A DNA stretch of 56,778 nt, from positions 1 to 56,778 of the forward strand of contig CANDAG010000025.1 of NCBI GenBank assembly GCA_947382625.1, given 5' to 3'. This document shows positions 42,842 to 52,060 of the stretch, piece after piece (the stretch's first letter is position 1; each line of letters opens with the position of its first letter). The translations under genes were made by a program, and so were the position numbers. The notes beneath the pieces are model-generated. The model made no database searches. It was not told the origin of the DNA and saw only the letters and a list, made by a program, of their open reading frames with translations. Origin of the DNA: an uncultured Lachnospiraceae bacterium (GTDB lineage: Bacteria; Bacillota; Clostridia; Lachnospirales; Lachnospiraceae).

Positions 42842-44236
42842 CTATTTCTCAGCGTCAAAGAGCTTCTGCCCCTCTGTCTGGATATTCTCAAGCACCGTAT
42901 CAAGGTCTGTAGATTCCGGCTTTAAGATCAGCCTCTCAACCTCGGTCTTGATCACATTATTGTTGATTTCGGCAACTACACCTGTATTTCTCCACGCCAC
43001 ACCGTTTGCAAGTGCATCCAGGGCAAGCCACTTATTATAATGCTTGGCTCCGTCTGCAAATTCTTCAAGGAAAACCGGATCCTCGGAAATATTTTTGTTA
43101 ACAGGCAGAGATACTGAACTGGTCTGGATGTCTCTGTTTTCAAGGGTCCACTTAATATATTCGAATGCGGCTTCCTTCTTATCGCTGTTTGCAGAAACAG
43201 AAAGCGCATTTGCAAATATCCGGGTTCTCCATTGCCCGTATTCGCTGTTTTCAGGAAGAGGTATCAGATCCCATTCAAAAGAATCCTGTACTACCTTGTG
43301 GATTTCTGCAATATCCCAGAACCCGATCAGCGCCATTCCGTATTTTCCGGTTTCAAATCCCCCGCCAATATCCTTGGTGCTAAGCACTGTAGGCGCAGCC
43401 TTTTCAGTCAGCATCAGGTCATTGATCCACAAATCCCATACATGCTTTACAGCCTCATTTCCTGTTGCGTTCATGGTTTTTGTATCCCAATCATAAATCT
43501 GATTTTCGCCATTTCCATAAAGGGCACGTGCCCAATCAACAACAGAATCTGCAAACATCACCCCATACTGCTTCTTCTCCGGATCTGTCATCTTGATCGC
43601 CGCCTCGCGGAACTCTTCTTCTGTCCATGAGTCTGTAGGGAATTCTACACCTGCTGCCTCAAAAAGCTCCTTATTTCCCACCATCAACTGAGCAGATGCC
43701 TGAAGCGGAACTGCGTAAATCTGTCCCTCGTAAGAAAGCCCCTCCCATAAATTGTCACTTACCAGCTCTTTTAACCCGGCTCCCTCTATCATCTCGTCAA
43801 GAGGTGCAAACATTCCTTTTTTGGTATATTCATCACCATAATCCACTGCCACCTGAACAATATCCGGCAATGTATTGGAGGATGCATAAGCACTCAGCTT
43901 CTGCAGATATACACTGGAATCCATTCCGATTCCCTTCACCTGGATATCCGTATGGGTAGCATTGAATGCGTCTATTGTTCCCATGATCGTATCAATTTCG
44001 CTCTGATTGCCCCAGAATGTATATTCTATGGTAGTCACTTCTCCATCTGTTTGCGACTCACTTTCTTCCTCCTGAGCCTCTGCAGTTTCATCCTGCCCGC
44101 TTTCATCTTCCCGGCTCTCATCCGTCTGCTCTTTTTCTGTTTCCTGACTGCTTCCTCCTGCGCTGTTCCCACAGCCTGCCAGAAGTGATGCTGTCATCAT
44201 ACCCGCCATCATTATGGCGATCCACTTTTTCTTCAT
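42842..44236 (-). CDS. Sugar-binding lipoprotein (cluster B)
   Basis: 464 residues. Lipobox ASLLAGC (Cys22), then an unusually acidic tether rich in Glu, Asp and Gln (about 27-70). Mature part is a family 1 solute-binding protein (YTFWGNQSEIDTIMGTIDAFN, MALIGFWDIAEIHKV). It supplies the two adjacent permeases. ATG follows CAGGAGGTGCAGAAAG. Confidence 0.93.
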   Translation of the reverse strand: MKKKWIAIMMAGMMTASLLAGCGNSAGGSSQETEKEQTDESREDESGQDETAEAQEEESESQTDGEVTTIEYTFWGNQSEIDTIMGTIDAFNATHTDIQVKGIGMDSSVYLQKLSAYASSNTLPDIVQVAVDYGDEYTKKGMFAPLDEMIEGAGLKELVSDNLWEGLSYEGQIYAVPLQASAQLMVGNKELFEAAGVEFPTDSWTEEEFREAAIKMTDPEKKQYGVMFADSVVDWARALYGNGENQIYDWDTKTMNATGNEAVKHVWDLWINDLMLTEKAAPTVLSTKDIGGGFETGKYGMALIGFWDIAEIHKVVQDSFEWDLIPLPENSEYGQWRTRIFANALSVSANSDKKEAAFEYIKWTLENRDIQTSSVSLPVNKNISEDPVFLEEFADGAKHYNKWLALDALANGVAWRNTGVVAEINNNVIKTEVERLILKPESTDLDTVLENIQTEGQKLFDAEK

Positions 44237-44366
44237 CTTTCTGCACCTCCTGTTTCTCTTTGAGTACTTACTTTGTTATCAAAGGATGGTTTTATTATAG
44301 AGAATCAGTTAAGGATACAGTATTTCTTTTTTCTACTGAAATTATATAAAAAATAAACTTTACACC

Positions 44367-46154
44367 TTATGATATGGATTTTTCATCAATTATCATGGAT
44401 TTTTTCTCAATGTATATGGTCATACAGGTTCCATATCCGGGACGGCTGTCGATCATCAAACCTGCCCCTTCTCCGTAAAACAGCTTCAAGCGACTTAAAA
44501 GATTTCCAATTGCAACCGAACCGGATCTCCTATCGTCTCCGCCCATAAGCTTATTTACCGTCTCTTCATCCATCCCCGCTCCATTGTCCTCCACCTGCAG
44601 GCAAAACCGTTCCTCATCCTCATAGATTCTGATGGCAATCTCTCCACCCTCACTCTTTTTCTCCAGTCCATGCTTCATTGCATTTTCCACCAGTGGCTGA
44701 AAAGAAAGACGCAGAACCGGATAAGACAGACAGTCATCATTCACTTCATATACAATCCTGTATTTATTTTCAAACCGAATCGTCTGGATGGTTATAAATT
44801 CTTTGATACACTCCAGTTCCTGCTCCACCTTTACGATATTTTCCTGCTTCAGACTGTATCTTAGAATACCTGAAAGGGCTGTCGAGAGTTCCTCTATCTC
44901 CTTCACGTCATAACAAATTGCTATATTTTTGATACATTCAAAGGTATTATAAAGAAAATGAGGATTCATCTGGCTCTGCAATGCCAACAGCATGGCATTG
45001 ACCTTCTCCGCTTCCTCCCTGTACAGCTTCGTAGACAGATTAATATTCCTCTCCATAAGAATGTTGATATGCCCCATCATGGTATTTAAGCCTTCCGCAA
45101 TCTGGAAAAATTCCTTCTTATTCTCCGGAACCATTTTGGCCTGCAGATCTCCTGCCCCAATCTTCTCCATATGCTCCACCATACTTCGCACAAAAAGGTT
45201 AAGACTGGAAAATACCGGATAGGAAAAAAGAAAAATACAGACTAAAAGCCCCGGCCAGATCAAAAACCAGCCAACTGCCCTAACATGATAAAAATCTCTA
45301 TGTCTTTTGGGTGCCGCAACCACCAGCCGCCAGCCACTGCCATTAATACGTTTTCCGTTTAGTGCATACCCTTCTGCCTGCGCGGTATCCATCCCCTCCT
45401 CTCCAATTTCCCATTCTCTGATTTCATCCATGATATCTTCGCTCAGCTTCTTCTGTCCTTCGGCCTCTAATATCACATTTCCTTTTCCGTTCAGAAGGTA
45501 TACTTTTTGTTTTTCTGATCCGATTTCTTCCAACCCTTCCTGCATAAAATCGGCTTTAACCGTAAAAATACTGGTTCCAATACGCTTATCTGCCATCAAG
45601 GGATAATCTGACCGTACATCCTCCTGCATCCAGATTGGCTCCGACAAGGCAAAACAGCGATAATTTCCCAACTCAAAGATATCTGACACACATCCCGCCT
45701 TCTCTTCACTGCTCTCATTCATGAACTGATACAGACTCTCCTCATTTCCATATCTGATATAAGAATACAGACTATTGTCCTCTCCCCTGACATAAGCATC
45801 CAAAAGAGAATCATCTAACTGTGTGTAATTGTAGATCAGCTTGATCATTCCCTGTTCAATATCATTAACCGGTGTCAAGATTTCATAAGGAGATTCTCCC
45901 ATTCCAGCCAAAAGTCTCTGCACATTTTCATTATATCCGCAGGCAAGCATAATGCTCTGTATCTTATATACCTTCTGCAGATAAGCACTTTCAAACCGCG
46001 CAAATCCCTCTGCGCACCATTCATCATATTCTGCCTGATTGGAACGTATCACCGCCCTGAGAGAATACCCTCCCGCCAGAGTAACACCGGCTACCACCAC
46101 CACAAGCAGCAACACTATCTGGAATTTCAATGAATGTATCTCAATTTTTTTCAC
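44367..46154 (-). CDS. YesM-type sensor histidine kinase (cluster B)
   Basis: 595 residues starting at GTG (46152-46154). That GTG overlaps the regulator stop TGA (GTGA), so the two are translationally coupled. TM1 about 10-35, extracellular sensor to about 270, TM2 about 282-302, HAMP, phospho-His in LQSQMNPHFLYNTFE, and ATPase motifs VENAMKHG and VEDNGAGMDEE. It pairs with the YesN-type regulator upstream. Confidence 0.92.
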   Translation of the reverse strand: MKKIEIHSLKFQIVLLLVVVVAGVTLAGGYSLRAVIRSNQAEYDEWCAEGFARFESAYLQKVYKIQSIMLACGYNENVQRLLAGMGESPYEILTPVNDIEQGMIKLIYNYTQLDDSLLDAYVRGEDNSLYSYIRYGNEESLYQFMNESSEEKAGCVSDIFELGNYRCFALSEPIWMQEDVRSDYPLMADKRIGTSIFTVKADFMQEGLEEIGSEKQKVYLLNGKGNVILEAEGQKKLSEDIMDEIREWEIGEEGMDTAQAEGYALNGKRINGSGWRLVVAAPKRHRDFYHVRAVGWFLIWPGLLVCIFLFSYPVFSSLNLFVRSMVEHMEKIGAGDLQAKMVPENKKEFFQIAEGLNTMMGHINILMERNINLSTKLYREEAEKVNAMLLALQSQMNPHFLYNTFECIKNIAICYDVKEIEELSTALSGILRYSLKQENIVKVEQELECIKEFITIQTIRFENKYRIVYEVNDDCLSYPVLRLSFQPLVENAMKHGLEKKSEGGEIAIRIYEDEERFCLQVEDNGAGMDEETVNKLMGGDDRRSGSVAIGNLLSRLKLFYGEGAGLMIDSRPGYGTCMTIYIEKKSMIIDEKSIS

Positions 46155-47602
46155 TTTGAAGCCTGTTCCTTTCCTCTCTCTTCCCTCCACTCAGAAGGTG
46201 TTACCCCTGTTATCCTCCTGAAAACCCTGGTAAAATAAAAATAATCGGGATATCCCGATGCTTCGGATATCTCATAAATTTTCAGTTCTGTGTTATCCAA
46301 CAGATACTTCGCCTTTTCCAACCGCTTCTGCGTCAGATAATCCTTCAGGTTTCCTCCGGTCTTTTTTTTGAATAATCTGCTGAGATAATTTAAATCCACA
46401 TGGAAATGTTGCGCGATATCGGCAACAAGTATCTTTTCCGTATAATGATTGTCCACATATCGGATGATTTCCTCCACGCTCACCGTCTCCAACTCATTTT
46501 CCGGACAACAATTTTTTATCACCCTTTTCAGATCGCTGATATAATCTTCCACATCCCGGTACCTTTCCAGAAATCCGGGAACGGATTCTATTCCCAGTTT
46601 CTGAAAAACATCGTCCTCCGGTTCTGTAAGGTTGATGCAAATATAATTTCCAACTCCGATTAAATCCTGTAATGTATAGTGGTTTTTCCTTATGAACTCT
46701 GAAAGTCCCTGAACGAGATGCAAAACCATATCCCATTTTCCGGAACCAAGAGCTTCCCGCAGAATATGATAAAAATTATCATTTTTGGAAAGGCGGCATT
46801 CCTCCCGGTAGCTACTCACCACATCAGTGTTCTCAACCAGAAACTGTAATGCCGCACAACGCGCCTGGCATATATAGGTGTACACCATCTCTTCCTCTTT
46901 CATCCTGCCTCCATCTCCCAAAAACAACATATTTTCAGAAGCCTCTTCCTTCAAAGCGTGCAGGATCGACTGTTCCCTTCCATCCGGAATGTTCCAGATA
47001 CAGTAAATAAACTGGGAATCCTCCAGAATGACCGTACTGCCCTCCAACGCTGTATTAAAAATTTTCGCCATTGTGTGCAGGTCAAAAAATTTCCGTGCCC
47101 CGCATAAAATCCTGAAATAGATCCCCTTCCTCTCCAGCCCCGCAACCGAAAACAGATTTGCCGCACTTATCTCTTCATGCTGATCCAGAATTTTCTTCTC
47201 AATATTGGTTCGCCATCCATCCTTTTTTGCCTCTAAAGTCTGCTTCAGCTTTTCAAGCACATAAATGACCTCCGATTTTTTTAATGGTTTGATCAGATAG
47301 TCAAAAGCCCCCAGCTTTAATGCTTTGTGGGCATAATCAAATTCTTCATAGGCGCTGATAAGGACAAATTCCGGCGTCTCTTCCTCCTGCGAGAAATGCT
47401 CCAGCAGATCGATCCCGCTGACAGAAGCCATTCTGATATCCGTAATCACAACATCCGGGTGGAGCAAAGCAATGTTTTCCTTGGCTTTTTCACTGTCTGT
47501 TGTATAATATACCACCTCAAATCCCATTTCCTTCCATGGTATCGTCTTGATCAATCCTCTTATTACCCATATTTCATCGTCTACAAGTATCACTTTATAC
47601 AT
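46151..47602 (-). CDS. YesN-type response regulator (cluster B)
   Basis: 483 residues: receiver 1-125 (VDDEIW, VITDIRMAS phospho-site, LIKPLKKSE), a central region about 130-370 without named domain, and an AraC-type DNA-binding end (VADIAQHFHVDLNYLSRLFKK, IYEISEASGYPDYFYFTRVFRR). First gene of cluster B, so it probably controls the cluster. Its ribosome binding site is a run of eight G, which is unusual (see findings). Promoter TTGACT-17-TATAAT at 47637-47665. Confidence 0.92.
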   Translation of the reverse strand: MYKVILVDDEIWVIRGLIKTIPWKEMGFEVVYYTTDSEKAKENIALLHPDVVITDIRMASVSGIDLLEHFSQEEETPEFVLISAYEEFDYAHKALKLGAFDYLIKPLKKSEVIYVLEKLKQTLEAKKDGWRTNIEKKILDQHEEISAANLFSVAGLERKGIYFRILCGARKFFDLHTMAKIFNTALEGSTVILEDSQFIYCIWNIPDGREQSILHALKEEASENMLFLGDGGRMKEEEMVYTYICQARCAALQFLVENTDVVSSYREECRLSKNDNFYHILREALGSGKWDMVLHLVQGLSEFIRKNHYTLQDLIGVGNYICINLTEPEDDVFQKLGIESVPGFLERYRDVEDYISDLKRVIKNCCPENELETVSVEEIIRYVDNHYTEKILVADIAQHFHVDLNYLSRLFKKKTGGNLKDYLTQKRLEKAKYLLDNTELKIYEISEASGYPDYFYFTRVFRRITGVTPSEWREERGKEQASK

Positions 47603-47606
47603 GTAA

Positions 47607-47614
47607 CCCCCCCC
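47607..47614 (-). promoter_or_regulatory. Poly-G ribosome binding site
   Basis: Eight consecutive G on the minus strand, 4 nt before the ATG of the cluster B regulator, act as the ribosome binding site. Such tracts can gain or lose bases by slippage. Confidence 0.5.
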
Positions 47615-47636
47615 TTTAAAAGCAGAAATTTTTCTA

Positions 47637-47665
47637 ATTATAGCAATCTATTTATTTCCAGTCAA
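47637..47665 (-). promoter_or_regulatory. Promoter of cluster B
   Basis: TTGACT (47660-47665) and TATAAT (47637-47642), spacer 17 bp. Confidence 0.8.
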
Positions 47666-47806
47666 AAGCACATGAAAACTTTGTTCATCTCCTCTGCCTG
47701 AACCCCGGTTAATTTTATTTCCAAATACTTAACTCCCGCTCAATTGTCCCTGTCCTCAAAACCTGTTATGCTTATACCATCAACACAATCCAGGGAGGAC
47801 TTAATC

Positions 47807-49003
47807 ATGCAGATCGGCGAAATCATCCGTCACTATCGAAAAAGCCAAAATATGACGCAGGAGGAAATGGCAAACCGCTTAGGCGTAACCACCCCGGCTG
47901 TAAACAAATGGGAAAACGGCGCTTCGATGCCGGACATTATGCTCCTTGCCCCTATCGCAAGGCTTCTCGGCATCACATTAGATACCCTGCTCTCCTTTCG
48001 GGAGGCTCTGACGCCGGAGGAAATAAACGGGATCATACGGGAGATGGACGCCATGTTTCAGACTAAACCCTATGACGAGGTGTTTGAATGGGCCCGGAAA
48101 AAGTTACAGGAATATCCCTCCTGCGAACAGCTCATCTGGCAGATTGCCGTGGTACTTGACGTCCGGCGCATGAGCGGAAATATTCTGGGCGAAGGAAAAG
48201 AAGAGACGGAAGAAGACTTCTTTTTACCCTTTACGTACTCTCCAAAGCCGCCTGCTGACGGAGCTACAGCGCCGGATCAACCATCGGCAGCAGCCGGCAA
48301 AATTGAGCCTGGCAAATCCGATTCCGACAAAGCAGAGCCTGGTAAATCCGATCCGGACAAATATGACCGGTATATCTGCTCTTTGTATGAACGAGTACTG
48401 AAAAGCCATGACGAAGCCTTAAGAACCAGCGGAGCCGACTCCCTGTTCGGATTTTATATGCGTAAAGAGGACTACGACAAAGCCGGAGAATGTCTGCAGT
48501 ATTTTTCCTCGCAGAACCCGGAACGGAAACGGAAGCAGGCGGAGCTCCACTCTGCTGCAGGCCGCACCCGGGAGGCCTTTAAAGCCTGGGAAGAACTTTT
48601 ATTTGCAATGTATGGAATGATAAACGCATGCTTAAACGGAATGTATATGGCTGCATTAAAAGCCAACGATATGGATAAGGCCCATCTACTTGTGGAAAAA
48701 AAAATTGAAATGGCCCAAAGCTTTGAAATGGGAAAATATTATGAAGCCGCCCCGAAGCTTGAGCTGGCAGCTATAGAAAAAGATACGGAGACTGTAATAA
48801 CCACGATGAAGGAAATGCTCACCGGTATGGAGCAGATCAGCAGCTTTTGCCGCTCCCGCCTTTATGAACACATGGATTTCCGGCCCCTTGACCCCGCATA
48901 TATTTCCAATGTAAAAAAGGGCCTGCTCAAGTGCTTTGGCAATGAGGAGACCTTTGGATTTTTGAAAGGAGATAAGCGCTGGCAGGAACTGGTAAGGAGA
49001 TGA
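47807..49003 (+). CDS. XRE-family HTH protein with TPR-like C-terminus
   Basis: 398 residues. Helix-turn-helix at 1-65 (IGEIIRHYRKSQNMTQEEMANRLGVTTPAVNKWE), a Gly/Pro/Ser/Lys linker at about 140-195 with repeated GKSDSDK/GKSDPDK units, and a helical C-terminus of TPR-like pattern (EALRTSGADSLFG, AELHSAAGRTREAFKAWEEL). ATG follows GGAGGACTTAATC. Transcriptional regulators of this layout often control a neighbouring operon; here the next genes are a membrane protein and remnants on the opposite strand, so the target is unknown. Confidence 0.85.
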   Translation: MQIGEIIRHYRKSQNMTQEEMANRLGVTTPAVNKWENGASMPDIMLLAPIARLLGITLDTLLSFREALTPEEINGIIREMDAMFQTKPYDEVFEWARKKLQEYPSCEQLIWQIAVVLDVRRMSGNILGEGKEETEEDFFLPFTYSPKPPADGATAPDQPSAAAGKIEPGKSDSDKAEPGKSDPDKYDRYICSLYERVLKSHDEALRTSGADSLFGFYMRKEDYDKAGECLQYFSSQNPERKRKQAELHSAAGRTREAFKAWEELLFAMYGMINACLNGMYMAALKANDMDKAHLLVEKKIEMAQSFEMGKYYEAAPKLELAAIEKDTETVITTMKEMLTGMEQISSFCRSRLYEHMDFRPLDPAYISNVKKGLLKCFGNEETFGFLKGDKRWQELVRR

Positions 49004-49010
49004 AGCAGAC

Positions 49011-49637
49011 CTATCTCCATTTTTTAAAAAGCTCCTCCTGTCTGTTCTTTGGAAGGAATGCTGCATGCAAAAAGGTTCCTGAAAGCCGGAGCTCCCAGCC
49101 CCATCTCTGCAATAGAGACATCCCCTTCACCTTCGGCTTTTTGTAAGCCCGATAAGCCTTTGTATAGGGCAAAAGCCACAGAATAATACCCGCTATGGTC
49201 AGAAAAAGATAAAAGTCCGGCAGGTCAAACACCCCATGGCCCTTTATGTGCAGATAATCCAGCACGTAAATCCCCCGCATTCTGGTAAAAAGCCTGAAAA
49301 GTGTAGCCGACATCCCGCAGACCACCAGCATCAGGGTTCTGCGGGAAATGGAAAAGAAGCTGCACATACCATCGATATAACGGAACAAAAATACCTCCGC
49401 CAAAAGCGCAAGAATATCCTCCAGGGCCAACAGGCCACGGACATAACCAATCCCCAGCCTTCCATGAAGCCAGCTCCCATTATCATTATAAACCGGGTAT
49501 ATCCGCAAAAAGTCGCAAAGCACCAGGGGATTTTTTTGAAGCTCTCCAAACCGGGATGCGGTAATCCCCTCTGCAAGAGCCGCTGCCAGGAACAAAATGC
49601 CCACTAAAATGATATATTTATTTTTGTACAGCTTCAT
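49011..49637 (-). CDS. Predicted membrane protein, unknown function
   Basis: 208 residues, about four hydrophobic segments (9-28, 63-83, 96-116, 138-158). The start MKLYKNKYIILVGILFLAAALAEGI is followed by a loop with DFLRIYPVYNDNGSWLHGRLG. No known motif. ATG at 49637 follows GAGAGGGTAAAC. Only 7 nt separate its stop from the convergent HTH gene. Confidence 0.65.
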   Translation of the reverse strand: MKLYKNKYIILVGILFLAAALAEGITASRFGELQKNPLVLCDFLRIYPVYNDNGSWLHGRLGIGYVRGLLALEDILALLAEVFLFRYIDGMCSFFSISRRTLMLVVCGMSATLFRLFTRMRGIYVLDYLHIKGHGVFDLPDFYLFLTIAGIILWLLPYTKAYRAYKKPKVKGMSLLQRWGWELRLSGTFLHAAFLPKNRQEELFKKWR

Positions 49638-49668
49638 GTTTACCCTCTCTATTCCTGCGCCAGCTTCT

Positions 49669-49979
49669 TTACCGCTTTGTTGGCGGAGCTGGAACAGTAT
49701 ACCCATGTTCCTCAAAATACCTGAAAAGCTTCTCCGGCTTGGCTTCCCGAATCACCGATACGGTAATGTCATCCACTTTGGTACAGTCTACCTACCGTTT
49801 CCCCTTTCATTTACTATCCGGACAGATGCCAGCTTCTTGATTATCAACAGATCGATTTCCAGAGGCTTTGCATTCAAATTACATTCTTTCTCAAATACCA
49901 GATCATTTCTGTTCTGGCTAAGCTCCAGATTCATAGCTGCCAAAAAACCCGGATGCCATTGTATTTTTGTCTCTTTCAT
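49669..49979 (-). pseudogene. Decayed gene of a nuclease-like Lachnospiraceae family
   Basis: An N-terminal piece of 63 residues (MKETKIQWHPGFLAAMNLEL ... IKKLASVRIVNERGNGR, ATG at 49977-49979 behind AAAGGAG) is followed, after a stop and apparent deletion, by a piece reading TKVDDITVSVIREAKPEKLF, YFEEHGYTVP and ending at TAA 49669-49671. I know full-length relatives of this pattern from Clostridia, where WHPGF...EIDLL...VIREAKP occur in one protein. So an internal segment has been lost. The family name is uncertain; Rpn/PD-(D/E)XK nuclease-like is my best guess. Confidence 0.55.
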
Positions 49980-50082
49980 GCAAAACTCCTTTGTGTTGGT
50001 TTGATTATAACACATTTCTATAGCATTACAAATGGCCTTTTTCAAGTTCCACTTCAAACACAATATAGCTAATTTTAAAAAA

Positions 50083-50122
50083 GAAAAAACCTTGAAAGAT
50101 TCTACTCCCAATCTTCCAAGGT
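50083..50122 (-). terminator. tRNA-Leu terminator
   Basis: Imperfect 13-bp stem (ACCTTGGAAGATT with AATCTTTCAAGGT), then TTTTTTC on the minus strand, just after the tRNA. Confidence 0.85.
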
Positions 50123-50130
50123 ATTCTCCC

Positions 50131-50210
50131 TGCGGATAACAGGACTCGAACCTGCACGGTCGCCCAATGGCACCTAAAACCATCGCGTCTGCCAATTCCG
50201 CCATATCCGC
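50131..50210 (-). tRNA. tRNA-Leu (UAG anticodon)
   Basis: 80 nt read on the minus strand: acceptor GCGGATA pairs with TATCCGC, D-arm GCGG...CGC, anticodon stem ATGGT/GCCAT with loop TTTAGGT (anticodon UAG, reads CUA), long variable arm TGGGCGACCGT, T-arm GCAGG TTCGAGT CCTGT. Discriminator A; CCA is not encoded. Promoter TTGACA-17-TAAGAT lies upstream. Confidence 0.95.
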
Positions 50211-50251
50211 TTTTATTTACTTCTTACAATGCTTCCTGCACTGCCTCATTT

Positions 50252-50280
50252 ATCTTAGCATTCCCCCGAAAAGCTGTCAA
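50252..50280 (-). promoter_or_regulatory. tRNA-Leu promoter
   Basis: TTGACA (50275-50280) and TAAGAT (50252-50257), spacer 17 bp. Confidence 0.7.
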
Positions 50281-50315
50281 CTTTTTTCTGGCAGAAGCAT
50301 ACCCCAAACCATACC

Positions 50316-51881
50316 TTAACTATAGATCCCCACCTCATACTTCAATACCGTGGGCATATCCGCCAGACGGCTTTGCTGGTAAAGACGGTCGCCATTCTGC
50401 TTTCTTCCCGGGATAAATCTGCCCTTTTCAAATCTGCCTTCCCACAAGCCTACCGGCTCTGCCTGCCAGCTGCTGCCCCGTCTCGGTTCCAGGGAAACAG
50501 CCGCATTACAGCCTGCAATATAAAAGCTGAACTCGTCAATGGGAAGCAGGAATCCTCCTGTCCCTGCTTTATGCTCTCCCTTTTCCGGATAGGTAAGGAT
50601 CACATCATATTTCCCCATAGGGATCACAGTCCCGCTCTCATGCTCAGACCGTCTGGCAAAACCTATAAATCTGTCCTTTTCTTTCACATACAGCTCCCAG
50701 ATCCCATCCACGATCCTGTAGGCACGTCTATGATACTCCGAATTTTCCGGCAGGCATCTGTCCCACTGCCAGTCAAATAAAAGACCGTCCAGCTCTTCCC
50801 TGCTCATTTGTGCGTACAGCGGTGCGCTGAGCAGATCATCGATCCCAAAGGGCGAAAATCCGATCATATTATGATACAATCCCAACGCTCCAAGCAAATG
50901 AGAAGCCGCCATTGGGCTTCTTCCGGTCTCCGGTATAAACAGCGGATTATCGTTCAGCGCATACTGGTCGCAAAATCCATAAAAATCCGAATGATATACA
51001 TCCGGTGAGATCATATCAATGGACCCGGCCACTGCCTTCCAGATTGGCAGTACCTTCGTGATCGCGCCGCCTGAAGGGTAAGTTCCCGGACGGAAAGGGA
51101 ACTGTTCCAGCCACACATTGGTAAACACAGGAAGCGGATATTCCTTTTTGCCCGCCGCTGCAATTTTTTCCATAGCTCCGGCTACATACCAGCTCATAAA
51201 ATACTCAGGTGCTTCATAATCAAAAGCCTGCTCCCAGGTTCCTTCTCTCTGGTACAGCTTTCTGACCACATCCGGAATCTGCTCGTGATATTTTGCTTCG
51301 GCAGCTTCCCCAAAGTCCCTCTCTGAGCCCAAAAATCCCACTTCATTTTCCAGCTGTATCATAATGACAGTATGCTCCTGCCCATCGTATTCCCGCAAAA
51401 AAGCCATAAATTTTGCGAAGGCTCCGGCATCCGCCTTCACTGCCTCCTCGCAAAAGGGCGATACCGTCTCAGACGCCATCCCTCCCTTATGACGCGCCCG
51501 GAAATAACGGCGGCTGTCCCGTTTCATCCAGGCCGGCACGTAATTGCTGGCTCCGTTTTTCCACAGACCAAACCACAGAAACACCAGACGTATTCCTGCC
51601 TTTCTGGCCCTGTCGATCACTTCCCCAGGAAGAGAAAAGTCAAAGCTTCCCTGCCTCTTCTCCACCTGCTCCCAGTGTACCGGAACCAGAAGAGTATTTA
51701 ACGGCAGCTCATCTAACTGGTTCCAGACAAATCTGTCCATGTATTCCATATCGGAAGGAACAGAATTATGGGTTTCACCTCCCAGGATAAAGAATTCCTT
51801 TCCGTCCACATAAAGGGCGGCATTTCCGTTCTCTCTGTACTCAATATGAGGCATAGGCTTCCTCATGCTTTGCTCTTCCAT
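50316..51881 (-). CDS. GH35-like beta-galactosidase (DUF5597 type)
   Basis: 521 residues. A TIM-barrel GH35-like core (1-350) with the acid/base pair in MIQLENEVGF (Glu178/Glu180) and a nucleophile candidate Glu318 (IPETGRSP), plus a beta-rich C-terminus of the DUF5597 kind. No signal peptide. Likely a beta-galactosidase acting on small oligosaccharides. ATG follows AGAAAGGAACAGAAAA. Promoter at 51952-51980. Confidence 0.85.
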   Translation of the reverse strand: MEEQSMRKPMPHIEYRENGNAALYVDGKEFFILGGETHNSVPSDMEYMDRFVWNQLDELPLNTLLVPVHWEQVEKRQGSFDFSLPGEVIDRARKAGIRLVFLWFGLWKNGASNYVPAWMKRDSRRYFRARHKGGMASETVSPFCEEAVKADAGAFAKFMAFLREYDGQEHTVIMIQLENEVGFLGSERDFGEAAEAKYHEQIPDVVRKLYQREGTWEQAFDYEAPEYFMSWYVAGAMEKIAAAGKKEYPLPVFTNVWLEQFPFRPGTYPSGGAITKVLPIWKAVAGSIDMISPDVYHSDFYGFCDQYALNDNPLFIPETGRSPMAASHLLGALGLYHNMIGFSPFGIDDLLSAPLYAQMSREELDGLLFDWQWDRCLPENSEYHRRAYRIVDGIWELYVKEKDRFIGFARRSEHESGTVIPMGKYDVILTYPEKGEHKAGTGGFLLPIDEFSFYIAGCNAAVSLEPRRGSSWQAEPVGLWEGRFEKGRFIPGRKQNGDRLYQQSRLADMPTVLKYEVGIYS

Positions 51882-51951
51882 TTTTCTGTTCCTTTCTGCG
51901 GTTTTGTCATGTGTTTTTCTTTTTTATCCTCTTTTTATCTTCTATACCCTT

Positions 51952-51980
51952 ATTATATCGTTGAGAATGCTAAAAGACAA
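51952..51980 (-). promoter_or_regulatory. Promoter of GH35-like gene
   Basis: TTGTCT (51975-51980) and perfect TATAAT (51952-51957), spacer 17 bp. Confidence 0.7.
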
Positions 51981-52060
51981 TGCTGACTGCGTCTTTTCTC
52001 TGAATTCAAGTCCACATATAAGACAAAAAATCCATTCCTTTATTCCCATTGACACATCTC

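Noticed and set aside
49980-50204. N-terminal extension reading MAELADAMVLGAIG through the tRNA-Leu gene
   Set aside because: It is the translation of the tRNA gene and its terminator, not protein-coding; the real start of the decayed gene is at 49979.
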